Shown here: positions 1 through 10,565 of the stretch, in pieces
How positions within the stretch are numbered: position 1 is the stretch's first letter
Layout: every line of letters begins with the position of its first letter
DNA from: Entamoeba invadens IP1
Taxonomy: Eukaryota; Evosea; Mastigamoebida; Endamoebidae
NCBI RefSeq assembly: GCF_000330505.1
Contig: NW_004443615.1
Coordinates: 162,603-226,602, forward strand
Direction of reading: 5' to 3'
DNA: 64,000 nucleotides
Translations under genes and position numbers: made by a program
Notes under the pieces: generated by a model
Database searches by the model: none
What the model saw: the letters and a program-made list of their open reading frames with translations, nothing else
What the model was told of the DNA's origin: nothing

Positions 1-264
1 AATGTTTCTTGGAATGAATGGTGGAAGGGATGTGGAGTACTTCTGATGCAAACTCAATGGAAACTCCTTGGCACACTTTGTGCAATGATACCCAAGTTGA
101 TTTGCAAATACAAAGTGGTTGTGTGTAGCGCTACACGATCCACAAAAGCCTTTATTACACGTCACACAAACTAAGTCGGCTTTTTCTTTACAATCTGTGC
201 ATTTGTTTATAATCGCCTTAGGCCCAATGGGATGCAGATCATGAGGAAAATGTTCACACGCCAT
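1..264 (-). CDS. B-box-type zinc-finger protein (5' part, cut by window edge)
   Basis: An ATG at 264 opens 88 codons without a stop to the edge of the window, so only the N-terminus is present. The cysteine/histidine spacing is that of a B-box: C22-x2-C25, C33-x2-C36, C41-x2-C44, then H48 and H50, followed by a further C61-x2-C64 pair. B-boxes bind two zinc ions and usually mediate protein-protein contacts. The rest of the protein, and so its role, lies outside the window. A UBP-type zinc finger is a less good fit because its tryptophan and His spacing are missing. The frame call is firm; the family call is moderately sure. Confidence 0.6.
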   Translation of the reverse strand, partial: MACEHFPHDLHPIGPKAIINKCTDCKEKADLVCVTCNKGFCGSCSATHNHFVFANQLGYHCTKCAKEFPLSLHQKYSTSLPPFIPRNI

Positions 265-1052
265 ATCGATTGTTCATTTTCAGTTTTGATGTGTTTCATT
301 GACAATAGTGGTTCAAATCTTTTTATTCGAATTATTATTATAGTTTAAATATTAATATTAAATTTAATATTTTTAAATATTAATTTGTTGTTTAACAACT
401 GTATTTTTAATGTTAAAACAATGTAACAAGTTTTAATAAATGGAAATAAATACAAAGGAGAAATGGAAATACAAAATTTTCCTTTAATTAGAAAGAAGTT
501 GACTCAAGATTGATTTAATAATATAAAACAATTATTAATATAATCACACAATTTCATTGAAATTAAAAACTTGATGGTTTATAATGTTATTTGGTTATAA
601 AACATTAACAATATATCAGTGGGGAAAATTATTACTGTCATTGACCACATGTTCATTTGTTTTTTAAATTGATAATCATTAAATCCAAATTATTATCCAT
701 TTTTTAATCATTGGAATCAAACAAATTTTTTAAAATAATTAATTAATTTTTTTTGTGATAAGTTGTTAAATTAATTTATTAAAGTGTCGGGTTTAATACA
801 ACAATAATATGTCAATGATTCGAACGTTTTTGAATACAACAATGTTAAATTCACACCACATCATCATATACTTGTGAATAGAAACTTTTTTGTTCAAGTT
901 AATCATGTTATATTGAAAAAGTTGTAAGTGAAATCTGTTTTGTATTTGTGTGTTGTGTTTGATAATAAACAACTATTTTAAACTAAAAATATTAAATTAA
1001 TGAAATGTTTTGTTGTATAAAAAAGAGAATAGAAAAGTAAAATGTGAATGAA
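265..1052. other. Intergenic region, AT-rich
   Basis: This lies between the start of the B-box gene and the 3' end of actin, both on the minus strand. It must hold the B-box promoter and the actin terminator. Homopolymeric A/T runs dominate. I see no open frame or RNA gene. Confidence 0.5.
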
Positions 1053-2186
1053 TTAGAAGCACTTTCTGTGGACGATGGCTGGGCCAGACTCGTCGTACTC
1101 TTCCTTGGTGATCCACATGTTTTGGAAAGTGGACAATGAGGCAAGAATTGAGCCTCCGATCCAGACAGAGTACTTTCTCTCTGGTGGTGCAATGACCTTG
1201 ATCTTCATTGTTGGTGGGGCAAGAGCAACCATCTCCTTCTCGAGTCTGTCGTTGATGCCTGGGTACATAGAGGTTCCACCAGACAAGACGATGTTTCCGT
1301 ACAAGTCCTTTCTGATATCGACATCGCACTTCATGATTGAGTTGTAAGTTGTCTCGTGGATACCTGATGCTTCCATACCAAGGAATGATGGCTGGAAGAG
1401 TGCTTCTGGGCATCTGAATCTTTCGTTTCCGATAGTGATGACTTGACCATCTGGAAGTTCGTATGATTTCTCGAGTTCTGATGATGAGGCAGCCTTCTGC
1501 ATCTCTTCGTTGAAGTCAAGAGCAACGTAGCAGAGCTTCTCCTTGATGTCTCTGACAATTTCTCTTTCAGCAGTTGTGGTGAAAGCATAACCTCTTTCAG
1601 TCAAGATCTTCATGAGGTAGTCGGTGAGATCACGACCAGCAAGATCAATTCTGAGAATGGCGTGTGGGAGTGAGAAACCTTCATAGATTGGGACGCAGTG
1701 AGAAACACCGTCACCAGAATCCATGACGATTCCAGTGGTTCTACCAGAGGCATACAATGAAAGGACAGCTTGAATTCCAACGTACATGGCTGGGACGTTG
1801 AAAGTCTCGAACATGATTTGTGTCATCTTTTCTCTGTTAGCCTTTGGGTTCATTGGGGCTTCAGTCAAGAGGACTGGGTGCTCTTCTGGTGCAATTCTGA
1901 GCTCGTTGTAAAAAGTGTGGTGCCAGATCTTCTCCATGTCGTCCCAGTTGTTGACAATACCGTGCTCAATTGGGTATTTCAAAGTCAAGATACCTCTCTT
2001 TGATTGTGCTTCATCTCCAACATAGGTGTCCTTGTTGCCCATACCAGCCATGACTGAGACTTGTTTTGGTCTGCCAACAATTGATGGGAAGACAGCTCGT
2101 GGTGCGTCATCACCAGCAAACCCGGCCTTGCACATACCGGATCCATTGTCTACAACAAGTGCTTGTACTTCTCCTTCTTCTCCCAT
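1053..2186 (-). CDS. Actin
   Basis: Cytoplasmic actin, 377 aa, the ATP-binding subunit of microfilaments. The whole family signature is visible: the N-terminal [20 protein letters not shown] block with the phosphate-binding loop, the DSGDGVSH second phosphate loop, the SGGTSMYPG nucleotide site, [14 protein letters not shown] and the invariant C-terminus ending HRKCF. The start is the ATG before [10 protein letters not shown]. An upstream TTG in frame would add seven residues unlike any actin, so I reject it. The length matches Entamoeba actins. Codon use is strongly biased and GC-richer than the surroundings, as expected of a highly expressed gene. A decayed copy of codons from its middle sits near 61.4-61.7 kb. 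Amoeba genomes usually carry several actin copies; this is one intact member. Confidence 0.98.
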   Translation of the reverse strand: MGEEGEVQALVVDNGSGMCKAGFAGDDAPRAVFPSIVGRPKQVSVMAGMGNKDTYVGDEAQSKRGILTLKYPIEHGIVNNWDDMEKIWHHTFYNELRIAPEEHPVLLTEAPMNPKANREKMTQIMFETFNVPAMYVGIQAVLSLYASGRTTGIVMDSGDGVSHCVPIYEGFSLPHAILRIDLAGRDLTDYLMKILTERGYAFTTTAEREIVRDIKEKLCYVALDFNEEMQKAASSSELEKSYELPDGQVITIGNERFRCPEALFQPSFLGMEASGIHETTYNSIMKCDVDIRKDLYGNIVLSGGTSMYPGINDRLEKEMVALAPPTMKIKVIAPPERKYSVWIGGSILASLSTFQNMWITKEEYDESGPAIVHRKCF

Positions 2187-2501
2187 TTGAATGTCTTCTT
2201 CTTTCAAGTTTGTAGCTTATATATTGTTTGGTTAAAGTTTGGTGTTAGAGTTATCGTTAGTCAGTTCTTTCAGTTCGCCGAATAGTTTTGATGTTTTTGT
2301 ATTGGTTTTTTTTAATAGTTTCCATATTATTAGAAATAGATATTATAAAAAACATCCCATAATACATGAAATGTTATTTGATGGTGTTACTACACGCGTA
2401 TTTAAAAAATGTTATTCAAGAAATTCAACAAACAAAAAAAATCAATAAAAAAATATAACCACTTTCAACATTGTTTTAGTTGAAAGTATTTAGAGTCTCC
2501 C
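2187..2501. other. Intergenic region between actin and the next minus-strand gene
   Basis: About 315 bases. The half next to actin contains its promoter motifs. The rest is A/T-rich and must hold the 3' end of the upstream transcript. A short plus-strand open frame here looks like chance. Confidence 0.4.
2215..2277 (-). promoter_or_regulatory. Putative actin core promoter (TATA-like and GAAC-like motifs)
   Basis: Reading on the minus strand, a TATA-like AATATATAAGC lies at 2225-2215, about 30-40 bases before the actin ATG. Two GAACTG motifs lie at 2277-2260. Entamoeba promoters are known to combine a TATA-like box, a GAAC element and an initiator within a very short 5' leader. The motif match here is by eye only. 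Confidence 0.35.
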
Positions 2502-3296
2502 TTAATATTGGGTTGATAAGGAGACATATATAGGATTTAACTCCACAGTGTATAATACAGCTGTGGGACACTGAAACACGCTTGTCAGTTGAGCATTGGG
2601 AAATTGGTTATTCCCCATTGCCATATAAAAACAAGGTGTGTCCATACTAAGTGAATTGGTTTGAACCGATGTATCGGTTTGTTTTTCATCTATACCAGAA
2701 GACTGTGTTTCTTGTGTATTAGAAACGCTAGAACTCTGTTGATAATCATAAAGGTTTTCGGGTTCAGTTATCAGTGTGTTGTAGAGTTGGCATATAGAAA
2801 GGTTATAAGGATCTAAAGTGGCCAAGTTTTGCCTTCTCGCGTAGTGTGTCTTAGGAAGTGCTCTGATAATGCCAATCACACCAACCCCAAATTCTTTGAA
2901 CCCCTTCTCAGAAAATGGGCCCATCCGTGCATACTTCACTTGTCCTATTTGTTTCTTGCTTGAGTGTGTTTTTCGTGCTTCAGAGCCCAATTCAAAAGTT
3001 TCAGCCAGCCATCCTGCAATAAAATTATATATTTGGGCGTCTTCATTCTTCTTGGTCTTTCTGTCCGCATCAACAATCCTTGCAAACGACGGAAACAACG
3101 AAGAAGATGTTATTGTGAAGTGGTCAAAGTTGATGAAACTTTTGTTGTTTAAAACAGGACACTTGATTCCAAAGGATGCACCATAACAATTGGCAAGACC
3201 AATAAGTGCTGCATTACTTATATACTCACGCTGGGTGCTTTCTCTTTTAGAAATGGTGTTTTTCTTTAAAGACGAGCTTGACTGGGACAATTCCAT
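2502..3296 (-). CDS. Hypothetical protein, 264 aa, with Gln/Ser/Thr-rich C-terminal part
   Basis: I do not recognise this protein. It starts at an ATG three codons inside a GTG-opened frame. Residues 1-20 are Ser/Lys-rich. Residues about 20-165 look globular, with a conserved-looking stretch reading ARIVDADRKTKKNEDAQIYN and, later, YARMGPFSEKGFKEFGVGVIG. Residues about 175-215 are low-complexity (Ser, Thr, Gln), and the tail again looks ordered. There is no signal peptide or membrane segment. Basic globular core plus Gln/Ser-rich tail would suit a nuclear or DNA-binding protein, but that is only a guess. Codon use matches neighbouring host genes, so it is very likely real. Confidence 0.75.
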   Translation of the reverse strand: MELSQSSSSLKKNTISKRESTQREYISNAALIGLANCYGASFGIKCPVLNNKSFINFDHFTITSSSLFPSFARIVDADRKTKKNEDAQIYNFIAGWLAETFELGSEARKTHSSKKQIGQVKYARMGPFSEKGFKEFGVGVIGIIRALPKTHYARRQNLATLDPYNLSICQLYNTLITEPENLYDYQQSSSVSNTQETQSSGIDEKQTDTSVQTNSLSMDTPCFYMAMGNNQFPNAQLTSVFQCPTAVLYTVELNPIYVSLSTQY

Positions 3297-3460
3297 CTGT
3301 GTCACTTTTTTAATGAGTTTACAGTAATTTTAGTAACTTTTTATTCCAAAATTTCAACTTTAAATTTTTCACTTTATTATAATTATTATAAAAAAACTAT
3401 ACATATAATTCTTTAACGCTTTTCGATTGTTGAGGAATTATTAAAATAATTTAGAATAAT

Positions 3461-4158
3461 GTTTTAAGACTGAAGCCAGTCCCAAAAAGTTTTTTTCGTC
3501 AATTTTAAATAAAAATGTCCCAACTTACGGGAAGAGATAAGTCCAAAAAATATTAAAATATAACTATTCATAAACTAAATAACCAATAACACAACCAATA
3601 ACATAAATAAGGTTTAGACCGTTTCACCAATCATTTTCAAACATTTCAAAATTAATAAATACAGTTGATTTGGTAATATTTTTGAACAAAATAACGGGGA
3701 AATGTTGCTAACAAACGAAGTGGAAAATTTATAACATTTTTCAAAAATAATCACTTAAAAACTGACTGTATGAAACTACACGATTCTCTTTCCTTAACGT
3801 TCACGACGCATTTTTTTCTTTAATTTTCATTTAGTAATTATTCAGTTACAGTCGTTTGATTCATTGTTGTATTCGGTTGTTTAGTGCGTGTTCGTTTATA
3901 CGTTATACATGTCTACATAATTTTTGTTTACGTCGCGTAGCAAATAAATAGTTTTATTAGTTGATGTAAAAAGCGTTGCTTCTTTGTTTTTAAACTGAAT
4001 TGTTGACAATCAATTTTATTATTTTTTTGGTTTTTGTAGCTGTGTGATACATTTAAAATTTATGTGGTTTATTTAAACCATTGCATGTAGTTTTTGAGTT
4101 GTGAATAAGAAAAAAAAATCAACCAATCAATATCAATTTATATGGTTTTAAGACTGAA
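3461..4158 (+). repeat. Dispersed repeat, copy 1 (about 0.7 kb, non-coding)
   Basis: This stretch recurs at 45427-46098, with a shorter piece at about 48046-48130. The first 330 bases are almost identical between the two long copies; the remainder is clearly related but much more diverged. No frame is conserved. A 14-base motif (GTTTTAAGACTGAA) marks the left end at 3461-3474 and recurs in the same direction at 4145-4158, so the unit may carry short terminal direct repeats. The strand given is arbitrary. I cannot assign it to a named Entamoeba repeat family. Confidence 0.8.
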
Positions 4159-4274
4159 CTTATAAAAAACTCTGAAATAACTCAAAACACAATTTTAATA
4201 GTTATTTTAATTATTTATTTATACTATATAACAAGTCATTGCAATTGTTGAACCCCAAACGAATTAAAATTCAA

Positions 4275-5261
4275 TCAATAGTTCGGTCTGAAGTGTCCGT
4301 TCTTCTTCATCCTGACGTATGTTTTCTTTTTCCTCTTCATTGCGATTTCCTTTTCTTTATCCGTTCTTGGCTTCTTCTCTTCATTTTCCTTTTCTGCCTT
4401 TGATATGAGTTGTTGGATCTTTCTTGTTCTCTTAAACTTGTCATCTCCTATTTTCGAGAAACTGACGACCTCCTTGACAAACGCATTCTTGGCGTATTCA
4501 GCAAGACCAATTGGTTTGTACAAGTCTGTTTGCAGACGATCTTTGACTTCGACAAATGATTTGTGAATCGACTCGACGATACCTTCCTTCAAGTATATGA
4601 CCATGACATCCGCCAACAGCTTTTTTGCGTCTTCGTTGGGTTGTTTTGCTTCTTCGATATAAATGACATCGTTTAAGTAATCGTAATAGAAGTCTGCAAT
4701 TTTAACAGAGATGTTAATAGACTGTGGGAGTTGATTCAGTGGCAAGAACTCGTTAAATAAGAACTCGTTCCATTTCTGAATTTGGTCCAAGTCCCATCCA
4801 CAATTCGCAATATACAACAAATACTTCTGAATTAATTGACACAACAAGCGCTCATACTTCTTAATACGAACATAGTCTATTGTATCCCAATAATGTTCTA
4901 ATGTGACCATCCCAGCTTTCACATAGTCCAACACATGTGCTGGCTTAAAGTTCACTGTTGTCATGAAAAGGGTTAATTCGTTTCGAACGGTTTGTTGATA
5001 AGGTCTTCCGTCACTATGCCAATACCCTAATAATAAGTCCAGACATGTTTTCTTCTTCTAAATATATTATAATATGTATTTTATATAACGGAATGACAAA
5101 CAGAAATAAAGTCCAATCCACACTTCTAAAAGTTGTTCATACGTTGTCTCGTCTTTCAAAATAAAGGCCTTTGTTTCCACCCATGCGGCGTCGCGGACGG
5201 CGGTGTCCTCGTTTGATAGTCTCTGGCTTAGAATCTCGCCTAGTGTGTGTTTAGCTTCCAT
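4275..5261 (-). CDS. RRP1: RRP1/Nop52-family ribosomal RNA processing protein (2 exons)
   Basis: A nucleolar protein of the Nop52/RRP1 family, needed for 60S subunit maturation. Exon 1 is 5102-5261 and exon 2 is 4275-5026, joined across a 75-base intron that starts GTTTGT and ends TTAG. The phases match (one base plus two), giving 303 aa, close to the length of yeast Rrp1. Exon 1 carries the family start, with LSNEDTAVRDAAW and then LLEVWIGLYF. After the join the frame reads WYWHSDGRPYQQTVRNELTL, matching the family block that follows the GLFYC motif, and then DYVRIKKYERLL, matching the conserved D-x-RxxK-Y motif. The C-terminal 60 residues are very Lys/Arg-rich, fitting nucleolar targeting. 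Other acceptors in the same intron would give a stop, so this join is preferred. It is divergent from the importin alpha gene, 371 bases away. Confidence 0.82.
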
Positions 5262-5632
5262 GAAAAGTAGTTTAGGGTTTTACAAGAAGACCTTCAACGT
5301 GATTCTCTCAGACCACATTCCATTAATACTCATCATTATACGCAATTCTTTCATTTGTTACTAACATTAAACAATTATAGTATATTAATAATATAATTAT
5401 AACTTACCATTAGCATTTATATTAATAGTTTATTTAATAAGAAAAATGCCATATAAAGAGCACTTTTTACAGACAACGACATTATTTGTAACTGTTTTTT
5501 TGAATATAAAATAGAGTAAGACGTCAAGGAGAGCAAACTGTATAATTTTTAATTGTATTATATTACTATAAATACTATTTGAGTCAGTCTCTTTTCTTTT
5601 TGAGAAAAATGGATGTATAACTTAAATACCAC
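5262..5632. promoter_or_regulatory. Divergent intergenic promoter region (RRP1 / importin alpha)
   Basis: These 371 bases separate two genes transcribed away from each other, so both promoters must be here. The stretch is A/T-rich. I could not single out a convincing TATA or GAAC element. Confidence 0.4.
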
Positions 5633-7174
5633 ATGAGTAATAACAGAGGAGAGCAACCGACATTAAAAAAGAGATGTGAAATGAGTGCGGAGGTTCTTGC
5701 AGTGCTCCGATCAAAAAGACGGGAAGACGCACTGAATGCGGTTCGCCTTGAATCGATCAATTTGATGTCTTGCAATGAAGAAGAGTTGCCATCTATCGAG
5801 ACGATGATAGAAACGACTCAAAAAGCAATTCATGGGGATATCTCCAGTTTAAAACTTCTCCAGACGTTCTTTTCGTCGAAGTGCTTTGTCTACAACAACT
5901 TAATAATGAAGTACCAATGGTGTGCCACACTTTTAAATTCGCCGTTTAACTCCAACAATGAATACGCCCACTATGTGGTACTCTTTCTAGCTTCGTACAC
6001 ACAGTCCAACCACCACGAATATTCAAAAGACCTTGTTACTGCCAAAATAGGAGATTATTTCTCCTTTTATTTCAGTAAAGGTGGTGAAATAGCACGGGCA
6101 TTGCTGTGGTGTGTCTCTAATGTCAGCAGTGAAGGGACTCTTCTCGCAGAATATTTTCTGAATGCGGGGATAGTCCATTACGCGCTTGAATATTACAAAA
6201 CAAATCCCGTGAATAACCAGACGATTGTGTGTTGGCTCTTCTCAAACATATTCATCACACGTGTACTGTACAACTTAGAGATCATACGAGAGATCTTTAT
6301 GTTCCTTGTCTCTTCACTGAACTCGACGAATGTGGAGACTGTCAAATATTCTCTCTGGGGAATTAGTTATCTAGCAGAAACAACAAGTTACGAAGAGTTG
6401 GTTTTATCAAAGGAGTTAATAAATAAAGTGATTGAGCTTGTCCAAAGCAAATACGAAATTATTGTTCTCCCTGCAATGAAATTCATTGGAGCGCTTTCGA
6501 CCAAAAGTGATCGCGTAAGCTTTATATTGATCAACTGTGGGATATACGAAGTGTTACAAAAGGTGATCATAACCAACTTACAGAATGAGCGAATACAACA
6601 AGTGGTGTATTGGTCCATTTCAAACATGATTGGAACGTCTGATGTGTCACTAGCATATCCACTCTTCACTAACACTCAAATACCACAAATGATTTATGAA
6701 ACAATGAAATCAGTCGACAACCCACCCGCTTTAGAAAAGGAGTTACAATACCTATTGGTCAATTTGGTCTTCAACAAAGACGATTTGTATCTTCAATTGG
6801 TCATCAGTAAAATACCCGGAATCGGCCAGTTACTCGTCGAAACGTTATCAAAAGACCCGCGACAAACTCTCGTCAATATGTTAGTCATCGGCATATACAA
6901 CATATTAATGTTTTACATCAATCAAAACGTCATGCCTTCCGATGTTATAGACATGACAAGTTTAGTAACCGCCCTTCACAAATACGAACATGTTTGTTAT
7001 TATAATTATTATAATTATTCTATTATTATTATTATTTTAATTATTATTACTAAGATCATTAATTACTGATTCTTCAATACAATTGACGGGCAGGAGACTT
7101 TCCTCTCGGAGCGTGTACGACTGTTTATACGAATGATTTTAGACTCAATTGAAGAGTCGAGTGTCATTGAGTGA
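5633..7174 (+). CDS. Importin subunit alpha (karyopherin alpha), 2 exons
   Basis: Adaptor that binds classical nuclear localisation signals and, through importin beta, carries cargo into the nucleus. The N-terminus holds a basic importin-beta-binding-like segment (about residues 10-45, with VLRSKRREDALNAVRLES). It is followed by tandem armadillo repeats with the expected tryptophan-asparagine spacing, for example ALLWCVSNVSSEG, CWLFSN, SLWGISYLAE and VVYWSISNMIG. Exon 1 is 5633-6991; a 102-base intron (GTTTGT to CAG) leads to exon 2 at 7094-7174, giving 479 aa. Without splicing the frame runs into a low-complexity Ile/Tyr tail, which is clearly intron sequence. After the join the protein ends RLFIRMILDSIEESSVIE. 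The length is slightly shorter than the usual 520 or so. The gene runs towards the coiled-coil gene, with only 75 bases between the stops. Confidence 0.85.
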
Positions 7175-7249
7175 TTTTTTAGTCGTTACAAATTCGAACA
7201 AAAACACTCGAAAGAGTTAATAACAGAGTACATCGCGTAATGCTTCACG

Positions 7250-9832
7250 TCACTGCGACATCTTTTCAAAGAATGCAAGTCTGTCCTTGATTCCCGTTCT
7301 TTTTGGTAAAGGAGTGGGTTCCTTTGTTTGTTCCATTGGCTTTCTTGGTGATTCAATTTGACTGATTCGTTGGAAAGTCTTTGGTAATGTCTTTTGTGTT
7401 GCCATGAGCTTATCTTTACTTTGCGCTGTTTCTTTACTGTCACTTGGGCTTTTCTGGTGTGTTTTCGCTGCTTTGTGGTGGTGTTTAGCACTATCGTCCG
7501 TCTTCTTATTCTCTTCGACATTGAGTTGAAGTTCTTTTTTGTGCGTTTCATTCTCTTGAGGACTCTCAAGTTCAATTTGTGGAACAGCAATTTTATCGTT
7601 AGAATCACGAGTTAAATTTGAAACCGAACTTCTCGTTGAAGTCATTTCTGTTGCAATTGATGTGACAGTTTCTGCGTGTTGTTCCAACTGTCTTTCAGAG
7701 AGTTTGTCGACGGTGACATGGAGATTCGTATTTTCCCGTCTCAGCTCAGCAATTTCATTCTCCAACATGTTCATCTGAGTTTCACGTTCTTTTCTTTCTT
7801 GATTCTCAACGTCTTCTTTCTCTTCAATTTCGACTTCTCGGCGTTTCTTCTGGTCTTCCATATTCCGAATTACCTCGCGCTGTTTCTCATTTTCATTTTG
7901 AAGTGTTTGAACTTCTTTTGTGTATTCTTCATTCAACTTTTGAGCATTTGAGAGCAGTACATTCAATTCCTCAATTTTAGCAATCAACTCTTTGTTCTCT
8001 CTTTCAACATTACTCGACTCACCCTCACATTGTTCATTCCTTTCCAGTGTATCCATTGAATCAACTCCTTCTTTCTTTGCGTGTTGTAATTCACTGTTTT
8101 CCTTTTCAAGTTCTTCATAGTGTTCTTGAAGCTTCTCTAATTGGACTTTCAATTCGGTCTCATTCGACAATATCGCTTCGCTCCCTTCTCTCATCTTGAG
8201 GAGTTCCTGTTCCTTCTCATCAACACTTTTCATCAATTCACCAATTTTTTGATTCAGTCCCTCACTCATCTTTTTAAGTGCATTATTCTCTTCAAGCAAA
8301 ACATTTGGATTCACTTCAGTGCTTTCATAATTCTCTTTGTTATTCACCAATTCACCAATTCGCAATTTCAGTCGTCGATTCTCCTCATCTAACATGTTCA
8401 ATTCGTTTGTTAACACTTCAAGTGCTTTTGTCCGTTCATTTTCAAGTTGTTCCTTTTCGACTCGTGGATCGTCCACACCCTCTCCTTCATTCTCCGAGTT
8501 CTCGCTTGTAAATCCCGACCCACTCGAGAGTCTCTCCTCCTTCATTTTGTTCACAGACTCCTCCAATATTTTGATCCTCCCACTCATCTCGTTCTTACTC
8601 TTCTCAAGCAGTGTGTTCGAGTTCTTGAGCTCGTTTATTTCGTTCTTAAAAATTTCGTTCTCCTTTCCAACGTTTTCGTTGTGTTTCATTTTGTCCAGTA
8701 GTTCAGTGATTTGTTCACTTAATCTCATATTCGACTTCTTTGTTTCGTTCATTTCGACGAGCACACAGTCTTTCGTTGTCTGCAACGTTTTCTCAAGCTC
8801 TGAGTAACGACTTTTCAATTCAGTGTTTTCCATTCGCAAGCGTTTGTTCTCTTCCACCATTTCCATTTCATTCTGGTGGTCATTAGAGGCGCTCATTCGT
8901 GTGACTTCCGTCAATCGATTTTGCAGCTTCAATATTTCGTTCGTCTTATCTAAGCACTCCTGCACTTTCAAGTCTAATTGACTCTTCGTTTGATTGAGCA
9001 GTTCGTCCTTTTCTACAATCGACTTTTCGGATCTCCGAAGTTTCTCGTCTAAGTTGTTGTTCTCTGAGCTGTACGAGTCTAACTCATCTGTTAACTTCGT
9101 CACCAAATCTTCCAATTCGGGATTTGGATTTAATTTGTCTTTTAATGAATTGACCTCGTTTTGTAACTCCGTGATATAGTCGACCTTCGACTCGAGTTCC
9201 TGAACTAATTTATTAGCCTTTTCATTGAGCATTTCAGACGTTTCTGCTTTCTCATGGATTTCACTTTGAAGTGCTTGAAGTGCCTTCTCTAGTTTGGTAT
9301 TATTATCAAGTAACACACCCTTTTCTTCCTCAAGTTTCATGATGTCCTTAGTTTGAGTGACACTCTCTGCTTTCAGTTGTTCAACTTCAGAAAGAAGGTA
9401 TTGCATCTCTTCAGTGTCGTTGTCGTCCTTCATACACTCCTTCATCTTGTCGTCAAGTATTTTATTTTGTTGTTTTGAGAATTGGAATTTCTCTTTGTTG
9501 CGTTTGAGGATGTCGAGAGAAGTGTTATTACATTCATATAAAGTGTCGATTAATAGTGCAAATTCAGAAGGAAACAAAGTCTTCTCATATTTTGAGACAA
9601 ATTTGATGATATTGTTTTCAAGTGTTGTTTCGTCCGTCTCTTGTAACTCTTCTTTTGTGACAGATATAACATCATCAGAAATCGAATACTTTTGTTGGAT
9701 CAGACAAATCATCTCTTCATTGGAAGATTCTCTTAAGCAATATAACTCTCCTGATTGTTTCGAAGACACATTAATAAGTTCAAGAATGATATTGAAAAGT
9801 GCTACATTTTGTTGACGAAGTTCCTTTTCCAT
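7250..9832 (-). CDS. Long coiled-coil protein, 860 aa
   Basis: Residues 1-130 look globular and helical. About 130-720 is near-continuous coiled coil rich in Glu, Lys, Asn and Leu heptads, and 720-860 is a Lys/Ser/Pro-rich tail ending with GIKDRLAFFEKMSQ. Such proteins are often auto-named 'viral A-type inclusion protein repeat' in Entamoeba; that name reflects coil composition and not origin. Architecture (globular head, long rod, basic tail) fits a tether, golgin-like protein or cytoskeletal linker. The start is the ATG at 9832, preceded by a stop and a T-rich leader. The short C-terminal KDRLAFFEK motif may be a conserved partner-binding site. I see no membrane anchor or GRIP domain. Exact function unknown. 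Confidence 0.8.
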   Translation of the reverse strand: MEKELRQQNVALFNIILELINVSSKQSGELYCLRESSNEEMICLIQQKYSISDDVISVTKEELQETDETTLENNIIKFVSKYEKTLFPSEFALLIDTLYECNNTSLDILKRNKEKFQFSKQQNKILDDKMKECMKDDNDTEEMQYLLSEVEQLKAESVTQTKDIMKLEEEKGVLLDNNTKLEKALQALQSEIHEKAETSEMLNEKANKLVQELESKVDYITELQNEVNSLKDKLNPNPELEDLVTKLTDELDSYSSENNNLDEKLRRSEKSIVEKDELLNQTKSQLDLKVQECLDKTNEILKLQNRLTEVTRMSASNDHQNEMEMVEENKRLRMENTELKSRYSELEKTLQTTKDCVLVEMNETKKSNMRLSEQITELLDKMKHNENVGKENEIFKNEINELKNSNTLLEKSKNEMSGRIKILEESVNKMKEERLSSGSGFTSENSENEGEGVDDPRVEKEQLENERTKALEVLTNELNMLDEENRRLKLRIGELVNNKENYESTEVNPNVLLEENNALKKMSEGLNQKIGELMKSVDEKEQELLKMREGSEAILSNETELKVQLEKLQEHYEELEKENSELQHAKKEGVDSMDTLERNEQCEGESSNVERENKELIAKIEELNVLLSNAQKLNEEYTKEVQTLQNENEKQREVIRNMEDQKKRREVEIEEKEDVENQERKERETQMNMLENEIAELRRENTNLHVTVDKLSERQLEQHAETVTSIATEMTSTRSSVSNLTRDSNDKIAVPQIELESPQENETHKKELQLNVEENKKTDDSAKHHHKAAKTHQKSPSDSKETAQSKDKLMATQKTLPKTFQRISQIESPRKPMEQTKEPTPLPKRTGIKDRLAFFEKMSQ

Positions 9833-10565
9833 TTCACTTTTTTAGTGTAAAAGTGGGGATTTTTTTAAAGTTTTTATTTTTTGAATAATCTTTTTTTTTC
9901 TGGCTTTCTATCAAATTCTCTGTTTTCAAAAAGATTTAGCGGATCATATCCATTATTTTTGAGAAATTTATTTGTTGATATAAAACCATTTTAGTCGTTA
10001 AATATAAATTTAATTTATTTATTTTATAATAAATATGAATTATAAATGTTTAATAGTATAAAAAGTATTGAATTACTTACCGATTACTTTTTTTTGAGTA
10101 AACAAAAAAAATATGTGAAATTTTTAATTATTATATTATTAAATTATTGAACTAATAATTTATAGTTAACTAATATCAACTATTACTATATTATCAATTC
10201 ATCATTAAGAAAACTACAAAAACAATCATTTGAAATTTTAAATAATTTTTCAAAATTTATCAAAAATTATTCAATAATGATTTTTATGTACTGATATAAA
10301 AATATTATATTTTATAATTCATACTATGAACTTTTATAATGAAATCAAAAGTATAATTTTATTATAATTATAAATTATATATGCTAATAATTATATTATA
10401 ATAAAACAATTAAATTAATTAATCAACTTTGTTTTTTTCAATAAGCTTTATTGAAAAAATTATCAAAACGAAAAAAAAAGTTTATAATTCCTCAATTTCT
10501 CAACTTTTTTATTTACTATTTTATAGTAATTTTATAATTATGAATTAACAACTTTTAAATTTCAT
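9833..10565. promoter_or_regulatory. Divergent intergenic region, 733 bases, AT-rich
   Basis: This separates the coiled-coil gene (minus) from the next plus-strand gene, so both promoters are here. It is almost pure A/T with many ATTATA-type runs. I see no gene or repeat structure. Confidence 0.4.

Noticed and set aside
992..2003. Several open frames overlapping actin on both strands
   Set aside because: They are shadows of the strongly biased actin codons; the actin frame explains the region fully.
6992..7069. C-terminal Tyr/Asn/Ile-rich tail on importin alpha
   Set aside because: It is translation of an A/T-rich intron that starts GTTTGT; the spliced end gives a normal tail.
7394..9815. 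Open frames antisense to the coiled-coil gene
   Set aside because: Glu/Lys-rich coding on one strand produces long Ser/Phe/Leu-rich frames on the other; no motif or start context supports them.
7250..9832. Viral origin suggested by coiled-coil similarity to A-type inclusion proteins
   Set aside because: That similarity is due to coil composition; there is no viral context.
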